A stretch of 64,000 bases of DNA from Oryzomicrobium terrae (GTDB lineage Bacteria > Pseudomonadota > Gammaproteobacteria > Burkholderiales > Rhodocyclaceae): assembly GCF_008274805.1 (NCBI RefSeq), contig NZ_CP022579.1, positions 2,728,001-2,792,000 on the forward strand. The letters are read 5' to 3'. The stretch's first letter is position 1. The number at the start of each line of letters is the position of its first letter. The notes under the pieces were generated by a model, which had not been told where the DNA came from, did no database searches, and saw only the letters and a list, made by a program, of their open reading frames with translations. The position numbers were made by a program, and so were the translations under genes. Positions 36,125 through 46,008 of the stretch are shown here, piece after piece.

Positions 36125-38053
36125 TCAGAGCACGACCTGGGTACCGAGTTCCACCACCCGGTTGGAGGGAATCTTGAAGAACGAGGTGGCGCTGCCGGCG
36201 TTGCGGAACATGGCGATGAACAACTTTTCGCGCCAGAAGGCCATTTCCGAGCCAAGCCGCGGGATCAGGGTTTCGCGGCCGAGGAAGAACGAGGTTTCCA
36301 GCATCTCGAATCCCAGGCCGGCATCGGCGCACATGGCCAGGGCGGCGGGGATGTCCGGCTCGTCCTTGAAGCCGTACTGGACCACCACCCGCCAGAAGTT
36401 TTCCTTGAGGGTATGGACCTCGACCCGGTCGATCTCGGGCACGAAGGGCACATCGAAGATCTGCACGGTAACGATGACGATGCGCTCATGCAGCACCTTG
36501 TTGTGCATCAGGTTGTGCAGCAGGGCGTGGGGCACGGCGTGGGGATCGGCGTTCATGAACACCGCGGTGCCCGGTACCCGGGTCGGGGCACCGGCGGAAA
36601 TGCTGTCGATGAACATCTCCAGGTTCAGGTTCTCGCCCTTGAGGCGGTCGGAAAGCAACTGCCGGCCACGCTTCCAGGTCGTCATCAGGAAGAACACCCC
36701 GGCGCCGGCCACCAGCGGAAACCAGCCGCCGTCGGGGATCTTCAGAATGTTGGCCGCCAGGAAGATCAGTTCCACGGCGAGGAAACAGGCGAACAGGGCA
36801 ATGGCCCGGGTCCAGCCCCAACCCCACACCTGGGCCGCGACGATGGTGGCCAGGATCGAGGTGGTGACCATGTTCCCGGTAACGGCAATGCCGTAGGCCG
36901 CCGCCAGATTGTTGGACGACTTGAAGCCGAGCACCAGGACGACCACCGCCAGAAAGATGCCCCAGTTGATCCCGGGCAGATAGATCTGGCCTTGCTCCTT
37001 CTCAGACGTGTGCTGCACCTCCATGCGCGGCACGAAGCCCAACTGCATCGCCTGCCGGGTGATCGAGAAGGCCCCGGAGATCACCGCCTGGGAAGCGATC
37101 ACCGTTGCCACGGTGGACAGCCCCACTAGCGGGTAGAGGGCCCAGCTCGGCGCGGCCTTGAAGAAAGGATTGGAGACGGTGGACGGGTCCACCAGCAGCA
37201 GAGCACCCTGACCGGCATAGTTGAGCGCCAGCGACGGCAGCACTAACCCGTACCACGCCAACCGAATGGGGCGACGGCCGAAGTGCCCCATGTCGGCGTA
37301 CAACGCCTCGGCGCCCGTCACTGCGAGCACGATATTGCCCATGGCTACCAGGGCCATGGCCTTGTTAACCCAGAGGAACTCCAGGCCGTACCAAGGGTTG
37401 ATGGCCAGCAGAATGCTGGGATTACGCTCAATGTTGTAGAGGCCGATGGCCGCCAGGGCAACGAACCAGGCCACCATCACCGGGCCGAAAGCGATGCCTA
37501 CGGTAGCGGTACCACGCCGTTGCACAAAGAACAGCAAGGTCAGCACCACCAAGGTAATGGGCAGGATATAGGGCGTGAAGGCCGGCGTCGCCACCTCCAG
37601 CCCTTCAACGGCGGAGAGTACCGAAATGGCAGGAGTGATCACACCGTCGCCGTAAAACATGGCAGCGCCGAAGATGCCGATGATCAAAATGCTCTTGCGC
37701 CGCATCGGGTGCTCGGTGCCATCACGGCGGGAGGCCAGGGCGATCAGGGCCATGATGCCGCCCTCACCCCGGTTGTCGGCACGCATGATGAACGCCACGT
37801 ACTTGAACGAGACAATGATGATCAGCGCCCACAGGAACAAGGACAGGCTGCCCAGCACGTTGGCTTCGGTGAGGGGAATCGCGTGGTTGCCGGCGAAGAC
37901 CTCCTTCACCGAATAAAGCGGGCTGGTGCCGATATCGCCATAGACCACCCCGAGGGCGGCCAGTGAGAGGGCCGCCAGGGGCGATGACGCCCCGTGGGAA
38001 GCGGGCGAAGGATTGGGTGAAGCTTTAGCGGACGGCGACCCGGCGGCGGACAT
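36125..38053 (-). CDS. kup: Kup, low-affinity potassium transporter
   Basis: The 642-residue protein has an Ala/Ser/Pro-rich lead of about 25 residues, 12 TM segments and a C-terminal cytosolic domain. Family motifs are LGVVYGDIGTSPLYSVKEVF and GALLLVDPS, with GDGVITPAISVLSAVEG. The start at 38053 has AGGGAG at the right distance; an ATG at 38089 is less likely. It takes up potassium with protons in E. coli, mainly at low pH or osmotic stress. Confidence 0.96.
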   Translation of the reverse strand: MSAAGSPSAKASPNPSPASHGASSPLAALSLAALGVVYGDIGTSPLYSVKEVFAGNHAIPLTEANVLGSLSLFLWALIIIVSFKYVAFIMRADNRGEGGIMALIALASRRDGTEHPMRRKSILIIGIFGAAMFYGDGVITPAISVLSAVEGLEVATPAFTPYILPITLVVLTLLFFVQRRGTATVGIAFGPVMVAWFVALAAIGLYNIERNPSILLAINPWYGLEFLWVNKAMALVAMGNIVLAVTGAEALYADMGHFGRRPIRLAWYGLVLPSLALNYAGQGALLLVDPSTVSNPFFKAAPSWALYPLVGLSTVATVIASQAVISGAFSITRQAMQLGFVPRMEVQHTSEKEQGQIYLPGINWGIFLAVVVLVLGFKSSNNLAAAYGIAVTGNMVTTSILATIVAAQVWGWGWTRAIALFACFLAVELIFLAANILKIPDGGWFPLVAGAGVFFLMTTWKRGRQLLSDRLKGENLNLEMFIDSISAGAPTRVPGTAVFMNADPHAVPHALLHNLMHNKVLHERIVIVTVQIFDVPFVPEIDRVEVHTLKENFWRVVVQYGFKDEPDIPAALAMCADAGLGFEMLETSFFLGRETLIPRLGSEMAFWREKLFIAMFRNAGSATSFFKIPSNRVVELGTQVVL

Positions 38054-38244
38054 AACGGCTCCCTGAGATTCCATGCGGCGGCGCAACAAAGTCCGCGGAT
38101 TCTATTACTTTTTTCTGACGCTCCATGACCATTTGTAACGCTGGCTGTGTGAAAAAAGTCACACCTCTGAGCGCTTGTGGTGCAAATCCAACAAAAGGTT
38201 CCGGATGTATTTCAGCAGCCCACGCCAGAGGGCGCGTTCGCGGT

Positions 38245-39456
38245 TCAGGAAAGCAGCGTTACCGCCCGGACCAGCCGTTCGAGTGCCTGTTCGAGGCGCG
38301 CCGGCGGGCAGCCGAAATTGAGGCGGACGAAACCGGGCAGGCCAAAGTCCGCGCCATTGCTCAATCCCAGGCCATGGGCCTCGAAGAAGCCCGCCGAATC
38401 TAGGCCTTGGGGCAGGCGGGCCTGGAGGCCGCGACAGTCGAGCCATCCCAGGTAGGTGGCCTCGGGCCGGGCCATGGCGACGCCGGGCAGGCCGGCCACC
38501 GCCGCCACCAGCTGGTCGGCGTTACCACGCAAGGTGGCGAGCAAGGCGGCCAGCCAGTCGTCGCAATCCCGGTAGGCAGCCTCGGCAGCCGCCAGGCCGA
38601 GCAGGTTGGGTTCGGGCACGAAGCCCCGGGCGGCGGCGCGAAAGCGCTGGCGCAGGCCGGCGTCGGGGATCACGGCGAAGGCGCAGTAGAGGCCGGGGAT
38701 GTTGAAGGTTTTCGACGGGGCGAACAGGGTGACGGTGCGGCTCGCCAGTTCCGGCACGGCCCGCGCCAGGGGCAGGTGGCGGGCGCCGGGCGCCAGCTGC
38801 AGGTCGGCGTGGATGTCGTCGGACACCACTACCAGGTCGTGGCGCAGCACCCGCTCGGCCAGGGCTTCCAGTTCGTCACGGCGCCAAGCCCGGCCTACCG
38901 GGTTGTGAGGGTGGCAGAGCAGCAGGCCAGCGGCGCGCTGCTCGGGGTCGGCGAGCAGGGTGTCCAGGGCCGGCCAGTCCCAGCCCCACTCCGGCCCGAC
39001 GGGCGTGGCCCCCTCGATCAGGTCGGTGCGCAGCAGGCGCCGCCCGGCGTGGCCGGGGGCGGCGAAAAAGGGCGGATAGACCGGGGCAGCCACCACCACC
39101 CCGTCGCCCTCCTCCCCCATCAGGCGGCAGCCGACGTTGAAGCCGGACACCACCCCGGGCAGCCACACCAGCCAGTCCGGGGCCACCTCCCAGCCGTAGT
39201 GGCGGGCGAGAAAGCCGGTGACCGCGGCGGTAAGGCCGTGCCCCGGGTGGCCGTAGCCGAACACCGGGTGTGCCAGGCGGTGGCGGATGGCCTCGACCAC
39301 CGGTTCCGGGGCCGCGAAGTCCATGTCCGCCACCCACAGGGGCAGCACGTCGCCCTCGAATTCGCTGCCCTTGGCCCGGGGCCAAGGACGGTTCCACTTG
39401 ACCGAATCGCTGCCGCGCCGGTCGGGAGCGGTGGAGAAATCGAAGGCGGTGCTCAC
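38245..39456 (-). CDS. PatB/MalY-type PLP-dependent C-S lyase / aminotransferase
   Basis: The 403-residue fold-type I PLP enzyme shows LPLWVADMDFAAPEPV at the start, YGHPGHGLTAAV, CHPHNPVGRAW, VVSDDIHADL and the PLP lysine in FAPSKTFNIPGLY. It is closer to PatB/MalY cystathionine beta-lyases than to true aminotransferases. It starts at a GTG (39456), 12 bases after cysK, so the pair probably concerns cysteine and methionine sulfur metabolism. Extra frame upstream to 39588 overlaps cysK. Confidence 0.88.
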   Translation of the reverse strand: MSTAFDFSTAPDRRGSDSVKWNRPWPRAKGSEFEGDVLPLWVADMDFAAPEPVVEAIRHRLAHPVFGYGHPGHGLTAAVTGFLARHYGWEVAPDWLVWLPGVVSGFNVGCRLMGEEGDGVVVAAPVYPPFFAAPGHAGRRLLRTDLIEGATPVGPEWGWDWPALDTLLADPEQRAAGLLLCHPHNPVGRAWRRDELEALAERVLRHDLVVVSDDIHADLQLAPGARHLPLARAVPELASRTVTLFAPSKTFNIPGLYCAFAVIPDAGLRQRFRAAARGFVPEPNLLGLAAAEAAYRDCDDWLAALLATLRGNADQLVAAVAGLPGVAMARPEATYLGWLDCRGLQARLPQGLDSAGFFEAHGLGLSNGADFGLPGFVRLNFGCPPARLEQALERLVRAVTLLS

Positions 39457-39467
39457 GGCCGCGCCCC

Positions 39468-40403
39468 TCAGACTTCCAGGTCGGCGAACAGGGCGGTGGA
39501 CAGGTAGCGCTCGCCGAAGGACGGCACCACGGCGACGATCAGCTTGCCGGCGTTCTCCGGCTTCTTCGCCTCTTCCAGGGCGGCCCACACGGCTGCACCG
39601 GAGGAGATGCCCACCAGCAGGCCCTCTTCCTTGGCCAGACGGCGGGCGGTGACGAAGGCATCTTCGTTCTTGACCCGGGCCACGGCGTCGTAAACATGGG
39701 TATTGAGCACCGCCGGGACGAAGCCAGCACCGATGCCCTGGATCGGGTGGGGGCCCTTCTGGCCGCCGGACAGCACCGGGGATGCGTCCGGTTCCACCGC
39801 CACCACCCGCACCGAAGGCTTACGCGCCTTGAGCACTTCGCCCACGCCAGTGATGGTGCCGCCGGTGCCTACCCCGGCGACGAAGATGTCCACGGCGCCA
39901 TCGGTGTCGCGCCACACTTCCTCAGCGGTGGTGTTGCGATGCACTTCCGGGTTGGCCGGGTTCTCGAACTGCTGGGGGATGAAGTAGCGGGAATCGGCGG
40001 CGGCCAGTTCCTGGGCCTTCTTGATTGCCCCGCCCATGCCTTCCGGCCCCGGGGTGAGGATCAGCTCGGCGCCATAGGCCTTGAGCAGCAGCTTGCGCTC
40101 GCGGCTCATGGTTTCGGGCATGACGAAGGCACACTTGATGCCCCGAGCGGCGCAGACCATGGCCAGGCCGATGCCGGTGTTGCCCGAGGTGGGCTCGATG
40201 ACGATGGTGTCGGGGCCGATTTTGCCGGCCTTCTGGGCGGCGTCGAGCATGGACACGGCGATGCGGTCCTTGACGCTGTGGCCAGGGTTCATGAATTCCA
40301 GCTTGACCACCACGGTGGCCGCCAGGCCGGCGGTGAGGCGGTTGAGCTTGACCAGGGGGGTGTTGCCGACCAGTTCGGCGACATTGTTGGCGATGCGGGC
40401 CAT
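39468..40403 (-). CDS. cysK: Cysteine synthase A (O-acetylserine sulfhydrylase)
   Basis: The 311-residue PLP enzyme makes cysteine from O-acetylserine and sulfide. Seen are [13 protein letters not shown], the PLP lysine in [29 protein letters not shown], the phosphate-binding [12 protein letters not shown] and [12 protein letters not shown]. Length and motifs favour CysK rather than CysM. First gene of a likely cysK-patB unit. Confidence 0.96.
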   Translation of the reverse strand: MARIANNVAELVGNTPLVKLNRLTAGLAATVVVKLEFMNPGHSVKDRIAVSMLDAAQKAGKIGPDTIVIEPTSGNTGIGLAMVCAARGIKCAFVMPETMSRERKLLLKAYGAELILTPGPEGMGGAIKKAQELAAADSRYFIPQQFENPANPEVHRNTTAEEVWRDTDGAVDIFVAGVGTGGTITGVGEVLKARKPSVRVVAVEPDASPVLSGGQKGPHPIQGIGAGFVPAVLNTHVYDAVARVKNEDAFVTARRLAKEEGLLVGISSGAAVWAALEEAKKPENAGKLIVAVVPSFGERYLSTALFADLEV

Positions 40404-40501
40404 GACGGACTCCTGAAAATGAACGGCGCTACCTTAGCGCAAAGTCGTTCAACACCTGAGAATTAGGGGTTTTCTCGTTATTCCCGGGCGTAATAAGGAA
40501 A

Positions 40502-41347
40502 CTATTGACGCACTTCCCCCCGGTTGTCCGGCATCGGACCGGGAGCACTGCTGCGCCAGGGGTTGATGTCCAGGCCGCCGCGCCGGGTGTAGCGGGCGTG
40601 CACCGACAGAAACGCCGGGCGGCAGCGAGCCAGAATATCCACGTAGATGCGTTCGACACACTGTTCGTGGAATTCGTTGTGGTTGCGGAACGAAACGATG
40701 TAACGGAGCAGCCCGGCCCGGTCGATCGGCGCCCCCCGGTAGCGCACCACCACGCAGCCCCAGTCGGGCTGGCCCGTGACCAGGCAGTTGGACTTGAGCA
40801 GGTGGGAGACCAGGATTTCCTCCACCGGCGCGGCATGGGGGTCGGCGGACAGCAACTCCGGGGCCGGCAGGTAGACATCGCAAGCCACGTCCAGGTCGTC
40901 GAGCAGGATGCCTTGGGGGTAGCCCACCTCCCGCGCCGGGTGCGTGGTGAGGGGCTCCACGGTCACCGCCACCGGCGCGCCGGCGGCGGCGGAAAGGTCC
41001 CGTTCGAGCACGGCGCGCACGGCGGCGGCGTCGGCAAACGACGTCTGGTTGAAGGAATTGAGGTAGAGCTTGAACGACTTCGATTCGATCAGTCGGGGTG
41101 ATTCGGCCGGCACCACGAAGGTGGCCAGGGCCGCCACCGGCTTACCCTTGGGATTGAGCCAGGAGAGTTCATAGCCGTTCCACAAGTCGGCGCCGTGGAA
41201 CGGCAGCCGGGCCGGATCGACGCCGATCTCGCGGCGCTTGTCGTCCCGGGAGATGGGGAAGAGCAGCTCGGGGGCGTAGGTAGCGCAGTAGGTCACCGCC
41301 TTGCCCAAAGGGGAGTGTTCCGGGCGGGAGGAAGAAACGTCGGTCAT
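40502..41347 (-). CDS. queF: QueF, NADPH-dependent 7-cyano-7-deazaguanine reductase (long form)
   Basis: The 281-residue enzyme reduces preQ0 to preQ1 in queuosine synthesis. It has the long, E. coli-type architecture of two tunnelling-fold halves; the active-site Cys is in [14 protein letters not shown] and the substrate Glu in [12 protein letters not shown]. The start at 41347 ([11 protein letters not shown]) fits the family; the longer frame upstream lies in lrgB. Neighbours are not related to queuosine. Confidence 0.96.
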   Translation of the reverse strand: MTDVSSSRPEHSPLGKAVTYCATYAPELLFPISRDDKRREIGVDPARLPFHGADLWNGYELSWLNPKGKPVAALATFVVPAESPRLIESKSFKLYLNSFNQTSFADAAAVRAVLERDLSAAAGAPVAVTVEPLTTHPAREVGYPQGILLDDLDVACDVYLPAPELLSADPHAAPVEEILVSHLLKSNCLVTGQPDWGCVVVRYRGAPIDRAGLLRYIVSFRNHNEFHEQCVERIYVDILARCRPAFLSVHARYTRRGGLDINPWRSSAPGPMPDNRGEVRQ

Positions 41348-41469
41348 GGGGAAACAGGTGAAAAGCCTGAAGGCCATTGTACCCGCCCGCCCCGCCCCAG
41401 GGCCGCCGCCCCGCCTGGCCGCCATCCCCGCGCGGGTAGCGCGGTCCAGAGATCGGCGGGCCCCATGCC

Positions 41470-42162
41470 CTAGAAAAAGAGCGTGCGGATCAGAGGGGCG
41501 GCGAGTACGTTGGCGGCCCCGGCGAGCATCATCACCAAGGCGGCCACCACGCCCTGTACCTGGCCCAACTGTTGCGCCTTGGCGGTACCGCCACCGTGGG
41601 CCGCCCCGCCAAAGATCGCCCCCTGGGCCAGACGGCTGCGCACCATGGGCAGCAGGGCCAGCACCGTTTCGCCGACGAGCATGCCGGTCAGACCGGTCAT
41701 CAACACGAACAGGGCGGCCAGGTCCGGCGGACCGCCCAGGCTGCGGGCCGCCTCGATGGCGAAGGGGGTGGTCACCGAGCGCACCGCCAGCCCCTTTTGC
41801 AGCAAGGGCGACAGCCCCAGCCAGCGGGCCAGCCACACCGAGGTGACGATGGAAGTGGCGCTGGCCACCAGCACGCCCACCGCAATCGACAGGCCATGGC
41901 GGCGCAGCATGGCCCGGTGATCGTGCATGGGCAGGGCGAAGGCGATGGTGGCCGGGCCCAGCAGCCAGATCAGCCAGCGGGTGTCGGCAATGTAGTCCCG
42001 GTAGGGGATGCCCGCTCCCAGCACCAGCAGCAGCAACAGCACCGGGGTGGCCAGCAGCGGCATCAGCAGGGGGTGGCGGCGACACGCGTAAAGGTGTTTG
42101 TTGGCGTAATACAGCCCCACCGTGGCGGCGAACGACAGGGTGGCCAGCAGGGCGTCACTCAT
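41470..42162 (-). CDS. LrgB/CidB-family membrane protein
   Basis: The 230-residue protein has about seven hydrophobic segments and family motifs [48 protein letters not shown] and the [12 protein letters not shown] end. LrgB/CidB pairs with LrgA/CidA; the complex has been tied to murein hydrolase control and, more recently, to pyruvate or glycolate transport in some organisms. The start overlaps the lrgA stop by four bases. Confidence 0.92.
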   Translation of the reverse strand: MSDALLATLSFAATVGLYYANKHLYACRRHPLLMPLLATPVLLLLLVLGAGIPYRDYIADTRWLIWLLGPATIAFALPMHDHRAMLRRHGLSIAVGVLVASATSIVTSVWLARWLGLSPLLQKGLAVRSVTTPFAIEAARSLGGPPDLAALFVLMTGLTGMLVGETVLALLPMVRSRLAQGAIFGGAAHGGGTAKAQQLGQVQGVVAALVMMLAGAANVLAAPLIRTLFF

Positions 42163-42659
42163 GCCCGGCTCCCGCGAGGACCGCGGCGACGCGCCAGCCA
42201 CACCTCCAGCCGGTGCACCCGGTCCACCGCCAGGGCGGTGGCGGCCATCACCAGCACCGTGCTCAGGCCAATCACCAGAGCAATGCGCCAGCCATCGTGG
42301 CGCACCAGGTCCGGGTACTGGGTCACCACCAGCATGGCCGGGATGAAGAACAGCACCATTTCGCCGAGCAGCCAGTTGGCGCCGTGGCGCAGCCAACGCC
42401 CCCGCACCAGGCCGGAGAAGAGCCCGGCGGCCAGAGCCAGAAAGCCGATCAGTCCCGCCGGCACGGGCAGGGCGAACTGGCGACGCAGGGACTCCGCGAC
42501 CAACCATAGTCCGCACAGCAGGCCCACCTGGGCGAGCACTGCGCCCGCCCGGCGCAGGGGCGGCAGGCTGGGCGCAGACGACGGGGTATCGGGCGCATTG
42601 GGCGCCTTGGCGGCGGAGGGACGGGGCATTGCGGGAACGTGCCGGACACGCTGGATCAA
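42159..42659 (-). CDS. LrgA/CidA-family membrane protein
   Basis: The 166-residue holin-like protein has a polar Pro/Ala-rich lead of about 35 residues and four TM helices, with LLGEMVLFFIPAMLVVTQYPDL, the LrgA/CidA signature. The start may be the ATG at 42659 or the one at 42629 (MPRPSA), which shortens the lead. It forms an operon with the LrgB gene and is divergent from a LysR-type regulator that likely controls it, by analogy with cidR-cidAB. Confidence 0.9.
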   Translation of the reverse strand: MIQRVRHVPAMPRPSAAKAPNAPDTPSSAPSLPPLRRAGAVLAQVGLLCGLWLVAESLRRQFALPVPAGLIGFLALAAGLFSGLVRGRWLRHGANWLLGEMVLFFIPAMLVVTQYPDLVRHDGWRIALVIGLSTVLVMAATALAVDRVHRLEVWLARRRGPRGSRA

Positions 42660-42691
42660 GATGGCGCCAGTGTAGGCAGGGGTAGTTGATG

Positions 42692-42720
42692 CGTAAAATG
42701 AATAATAAGAATTAAGTCAA
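42692..42720 (-). promoter_or_regulatory. Possible lrgAB promoter in the AT-rich divergent gap
   Basis: The minus strand has TTGACT (42715-42720) and TTTACG (42692-42697) separated by 17 bases, in an 81-base gap that is strikingly AT-rich. The LysR-type gene starts 21 bases past it in the other direction, so regulator sites are likely in the same stretch. Confidence 0.4.
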
Positions 42721-42740
42721 TTCAAAAAAGGAATGAAAAT

Positions 42741-43652
42741 ATGGACGTGCGCGCCCTGCGCTATTTCGTCGAAGTGGTCGAGCGGCAGAGCTTCACCCGG
42801 GCGGCGGAAGCCCTGCACGTTACCCAGCCCACCATCAGCAAGATGGTGCGCGCCCTGGAGGACGAACTGGGCGGCCCCCTGCTGATCCGCGACGGGCGCC
42901 GCCTGCAACTCACCGACGCCGGCCGGGTGGTGCTGGAGCGCGGCCGCGCGGTGCTCGCCGAGGTGGGCCGGCTGCGCTGCGACGTGGCCGAGGTGGAGGG
43001 CCTGGCCCGGGGCGAGCTGACCGTGGGCATCCCCCCCACCGCCGGCCCCTACTTCGCCCCGGTGATCGGCGTCTACCGGCGCCGCCACCCCGGCGTTACC
43101 CTGCGCCTGCGCGAACAGGGTGCCCGGGCCCTGGAGGCCGGGGTGGCCGCAGGCGAGCTGGACATTGGCGTGACCTTGCTGCCCCTGGCCCGGCCGGAGC
43201 TGACCGCCCACCTAGCCCAGCTCTCGGTGGCCCGGCAGAGCGTGGTGGCACTCTTTCCCCGCGCCCGGGCGCCGGCGCACCCCGGGCCGGTGGCCCTGGC
43301 CGAACTGGCCGGCCTGCCCTTCGTCATGTACGAGGACGACTTCGCCCTGCCCCGGCTCATCGCCGACGGCTGCCGAGCCGCCGGCTTCGAACCGGAAATC
43401 GCCGCCCAGAGCCGCTACTGGGACTTCATCGGCGACCTGGTGGGGGCCGACGTGGGGGTGGCGATTCTGCCTGCCCACGTGGCCGGCCGCGTCGACCCGG
43501 CCCGGGTGGACTGCCGCCCCCTGGCCTCCCCCACCCTAGTATGGGAACTGGGCCTGGTCTGGCGCCAGGGCTATCTTTCCCGGGCAGCCCGGGCCTGGCT
43601 CGACTGCTGCCGGGACGCCGCTCCCCTCAGCCCGGGCAATCCGCTGCCGTGA
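42741..43652 (+). CDS. LysR-type transcriptional regulator (probable control of lrgAB)
   Basis: The 303-residue protein has an N-terminal winged helix (about 1-60: ALRYFVEVVERQSFTRAAE, VTQPTISKMVRALEDELGG) and a substrate-binding domain (about 90-295). It is divergent from the LrgA/LrgB pair. LysR regulators next to cidA/cidB (CidR) respond to acetate or pyruvate in firmicutes; the inducer here is unknown. Confidence 0.93.
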   Translation: MDVRALRYFVEVVERQSFTRAAEALHVTQPTISKMVRALEDELGGPLLIRDGRRLQLTDAGRVVLERGRAVLAEVGRLRCDVAEVEGLARGELTVGIPPTAGPYFAPVIGVYRRRHPGVTLRLREQGARALEAGVAAGELDIGVTLLPLARPELTAHLAQLSVARQSVVALFPRARAPAHPGPVALAELAGLPFVMYEDDFALPRLIADGCRAAGFEPEIAAQSRYWDFIGDLVGADVGVAILPAHVAGRVDPARVDCRPLASPTLVWELGLVWRQGYLSRAARAWLDCCRDAAPLSPGNPLP

Positions 43653-43736
43653 ATCTTCCCCCCAGCGCAGGCATGTGGAGGCCGAACCGGGGCGCAAAAA
43701 CTAGGCGTGGTGGCCGCTGCGCCAGCGGTCCGCGCC

Positions 43737-44216
43737 TCATCCCTGGGACGGGCGTGCCCGGTGCCATGCCAGCGCCTCGCGCAGGCGCGCTTCGAGGCGG
43801 GGCCCGAAACCGGGCAGGGCACCCACGACGCCGTCGTCCAGGGCCCGCTCCAGATCGGCCGGCGAGGTGATCGCCAGCTCGTGGTAGAGGGTATGGACCC
43901 GCTTCGGGCCCAGCCCGGGAATCTCCTGCAGGGAGGCCACCGCCGGGGGTACCTCGCCCCGCAGCCGCTCTAGCAGGCGGCAATGGCCGGTACTGGCGAT
44001 TTCCACGATCTTCGCCCCCAGGTCCTCGCCGATCCCGGGCAGCTTGGGCAGCGGCGCGCCCTGCCGCACAAGGTCGGCCAGTTCCCGCCCGTATTCACCG
44101 AGCACACGGGCCGCTACGCGATAGGCGCGGATGCGGAAGGGATTGGCCTCCTCGACTTCCAGCAGGTCGGCGATGTCCTGGAAGATGCGGCAGATGGCCA
44201 CGTTATGCAGGGGCAT
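43737..44216 (-). CDS. Stand-alone PolX-type N-terminal domain (HhH protein, truncated family member)
   Basis: The 159-residue protein matches only the N-terminal part of bacterial PolX (family X DNA polymerase): HNVAICRIFQDIADLLEVE, NPFRIRAYRVAARVL, and two helix-hairpin-helix motifs LPKLPGIGEDLGAKI and IPGLGPKRVHTLY, with a third, GALPGFGPRLEARL. The catalytic palm with its Asp triad and the PHP exonuclease domain are missing, and the 84 bases that follow the stop hold no remnant. It could bind gapped or branched DNA; such short homologues are annotated as HhH proteins. Start chosen at 44216, matching PolX. Confidence 0.8.
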   Translation of the reverse strand: MPLHNVAICRIFQDIADLLEVEEANPFRIRAYRVAARVLGEYGRELADLVRQGAPLPKLPGIGEDLGAKIVEIASTGHCRLLERLRGEVPPAVASLQEIPGLGPKRVHTLYHELAITSPADLERALDDGVVGALPGFGPRLEARLREALAWHRARPSQG

Positions 44217-44239
44217 GATGCGCCTCGGCTCCGCCCGGG

Positions 44240-44779
44240 TCAGGGCAGGCGGTAATCCAGCGGCCAGTACTCCTGAACATAATCGAGGATGTTCATGTCC
44301 GCATTGGGCGAGATGTATTCCCGGGGATGGCCGCCCCGGTCGAGCTTGTGCAGGCGCCGGTATTTGATGTTGACCGGCAGCAGCGGCAGGCCCTCGGCCC
44401 GGTAACTGTCGATCTCCGCGGCACTGCCCGGCGCATCCGGGTAGAACAGCCACTCGCCGGCAAAATTCGACTGCATTTCCTCCAGCCGCTGGCGTTCCTC
44501 GTCCTCGATGGGGACGGCCTCGCCAAGGCGCGGGTGGGATTGGGCGTAATCGAACACCCAGCCCCCCGCCATGTCCCCTCCCCGGGTGGCGAGGAAGCGC
44601 TGGGGCGCGCTGGAAAAGAAGTCCTCCAACTTGAAGAAGGCCGCGGCGAAATCCCCCGCCTGGGCGCCGGTCCACCAGCCATGGACATGGGGCCCCGCCG
44701 TCTCGTAGGTAAGGGCGCACAAGAGCCCCCGCCCGCTGGAGGAATAGGCCAGATAAACCTGAGGGGTGCTGTGCTTCAT
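44240..44779 (-). CDS. Hypothetical protein, unrecognised
   Basis: The 179-residue soluble protein has no signal peptide or membrane segment. It begins STPQVYLAYSSSGRGLLCALTYE, is rich in aromatic residues and has WWTGAQAGDFAAAFFKLEDFF. I do not recognise a domain. The ATG at 44779 is preferred over one at 44836. It lies 23 bases before the PolX-like gene on the same strand and 67 bases after the CapA-like gene, so the three may share a transcript. Composition is like that of its neighbours. Confidence 0.7.
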   Translation of the reverse strand: MKHSTPQVYLAYSSSGRGLLCALTYETAGPHVHGWWTGAQAGDFAAAFFKLEDFFSSAPQRFLATRGGDMAGGWVFDYAQSHPRLGEAVPIEDEERQRLEEMQSNFAGEWLFYPDAPGSAAEIDSYRAEGLPLLPVNIKYRRLHKLDRGGHPREYISPNADMNILDYVQEYWPLDYRLP

Positions 44780-44846
44780 CGGTGCCTCCCGTATCCATTC
44801 CCTCGCCCCATGGCCCCCCGCGGACATGGGTGGCACATCGGGCGGG

Positions 44847-45857
44847 CTACCCGGCGCAACCGCTCGCCCCCTGCGCCGGGCTTGATGTCCAACATAGCAC
44901 CCCGTCCCGGACCAGCAAGGTCGTTCCCAACTCGGCGGAAAGGCGCATCTGGCGCCGGCAGATCGCCTCGGCCTCGGCGCCCGTCGCCCGGCGGACCCGG
45001 GCCAGTGCCAGACAAACCGGGATCAACGCCAACCGGGTGCATTGGCCGGAATCGTCGAGATCGACTAGAAAGAGGCAGGACCAGTCGTTGCGCAGCACCG
45101 GATCGACCGCATAGTCGTCGATGAAATCGCCACAGTCGTAAAGAATGGGCTTGCCCCGGTAGAGCTCGACCCCCTGGGTCAGGTGGGCGCTGTGGCCGAC
45201 GTAAAGGTCGGCGCCCAGGTCGATGACCCGGCGGGCGAACTGGCGGAACGCGGGAGGGGGTCGCTCCACGAAATTGGGTCCCCAGTGGTTGGAAAAAATC
45301 ACCAGGTCCGCCCCCGCGCGGCGGGGGCTGGCCAGCAAGGCCGCCAGAGCGGCGTCCGCGGCCGGCGACAGATCCACCGGCAGGTAATGGGTGCCCGCGG
45401 CCGTGGCGGTAGCGGCAAACCCGGGCTCGTTGTCGGTGACGGCGATCACGGCCACCCGTTTGCCGCCCGCATCCAGCCAGGCCGGCGCGGCCGCCTCGCC
45501 CAGGTTGCGCCCGGCACCGGCATGGGCAATGCCTGCCCAGTCGAGATGGGCCAGGGTGTCGCGCAATCCCCGCGCCTCGAAATCGAGGGTGTGGTTGTTG
45601 GCCAGGGAGACGACATCGACCCCGCCGGCCCGCAGCACGTCCAGAACATCGGGGGCTGCGCGGAAATGGAAGCGCTTGCCGTAGCGCGACCAGGGGCGGC
45701 GGTGACGGGTGATGGCGCATTCCAGGTTGGCAAAACGCAAATCCGCCGTCGCCAGCCAGGGCAGTAAATCGCCCCAGAGCGCGGCCCCGTCCTGGCCCTT
45801 GAGCGCCCGCGCCACTCCCCGCCCGAGCATGATGTCGCCCATCAGCGCAATTCTCAC
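44847..45857 (-). CDS. CapA-family metallophosphatase-like protein
   Basis: The 336-residue protein has the CapA/PgsA calcineurin-like motifs: MGDIMLGRGVARAL, ANLECAIT, LANNHTLDFEARGL, IFSNHWGPNF and YVGHSAHLTQGVEL, which hold the predicted metal ligands. No signal peptide is evident. CapA acts in poly-gamma-glutamate capsule synthesis in Bacillus, but no pgs/cap partners are near, so that role is not supported. Divergent from the hydrolase gene by 151 bases. Confidence 0.85.
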   Translation of the reverse strand: MRIALMGDIMLGRGVARALKGQDGAALWGDLLPWLATADLRFANLECAITRHRRPWSRYGKRFHFRAAPDVLDVLRAGGVDVVSLANNHTLDFEARGLRDTLAHLDWAGIAHAGAGRNLGEAAAPAWLDAGGKRVAVIAVTDNEPGFAATATAAGTHYLPVDLSPAADAALAALLASPRRAGADLVIFSNHWGPNFVERPPPAFRQFARRVIDLGADLYVGHSAHLTQGVELYRGKPILYDCGDFIDDYAVDPVLRNDWSCLFLVDLDDSGQCTRLALIPVCLALARVRRATGAEAEAICRRQMRLSAELGTTLLVRDGVLCWTSSPAQGASGCAG

Positions 45858-46008
45858 CGCCGCCTCCTTGCTTCATCCATCCTAGACGAGCAGGCGCCGT
45901 CTACGACGATGGCGCAGGCAACGGGGCTCTTCTACCCTGAAAGTAAGCACGGCGGTCCGCGGAACGGTTCCCGAACCGGCCTGCGGTCGTGAAACGGGGA
46001 AGGACGCC

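Noticed and set aside
38161-38200. A sequence with gtgcaaatccaac that looks at first like a tRNA T-arm
   Set aside because: No acceptor stem, anticodon stem or cloverleaf can be drawn around it.
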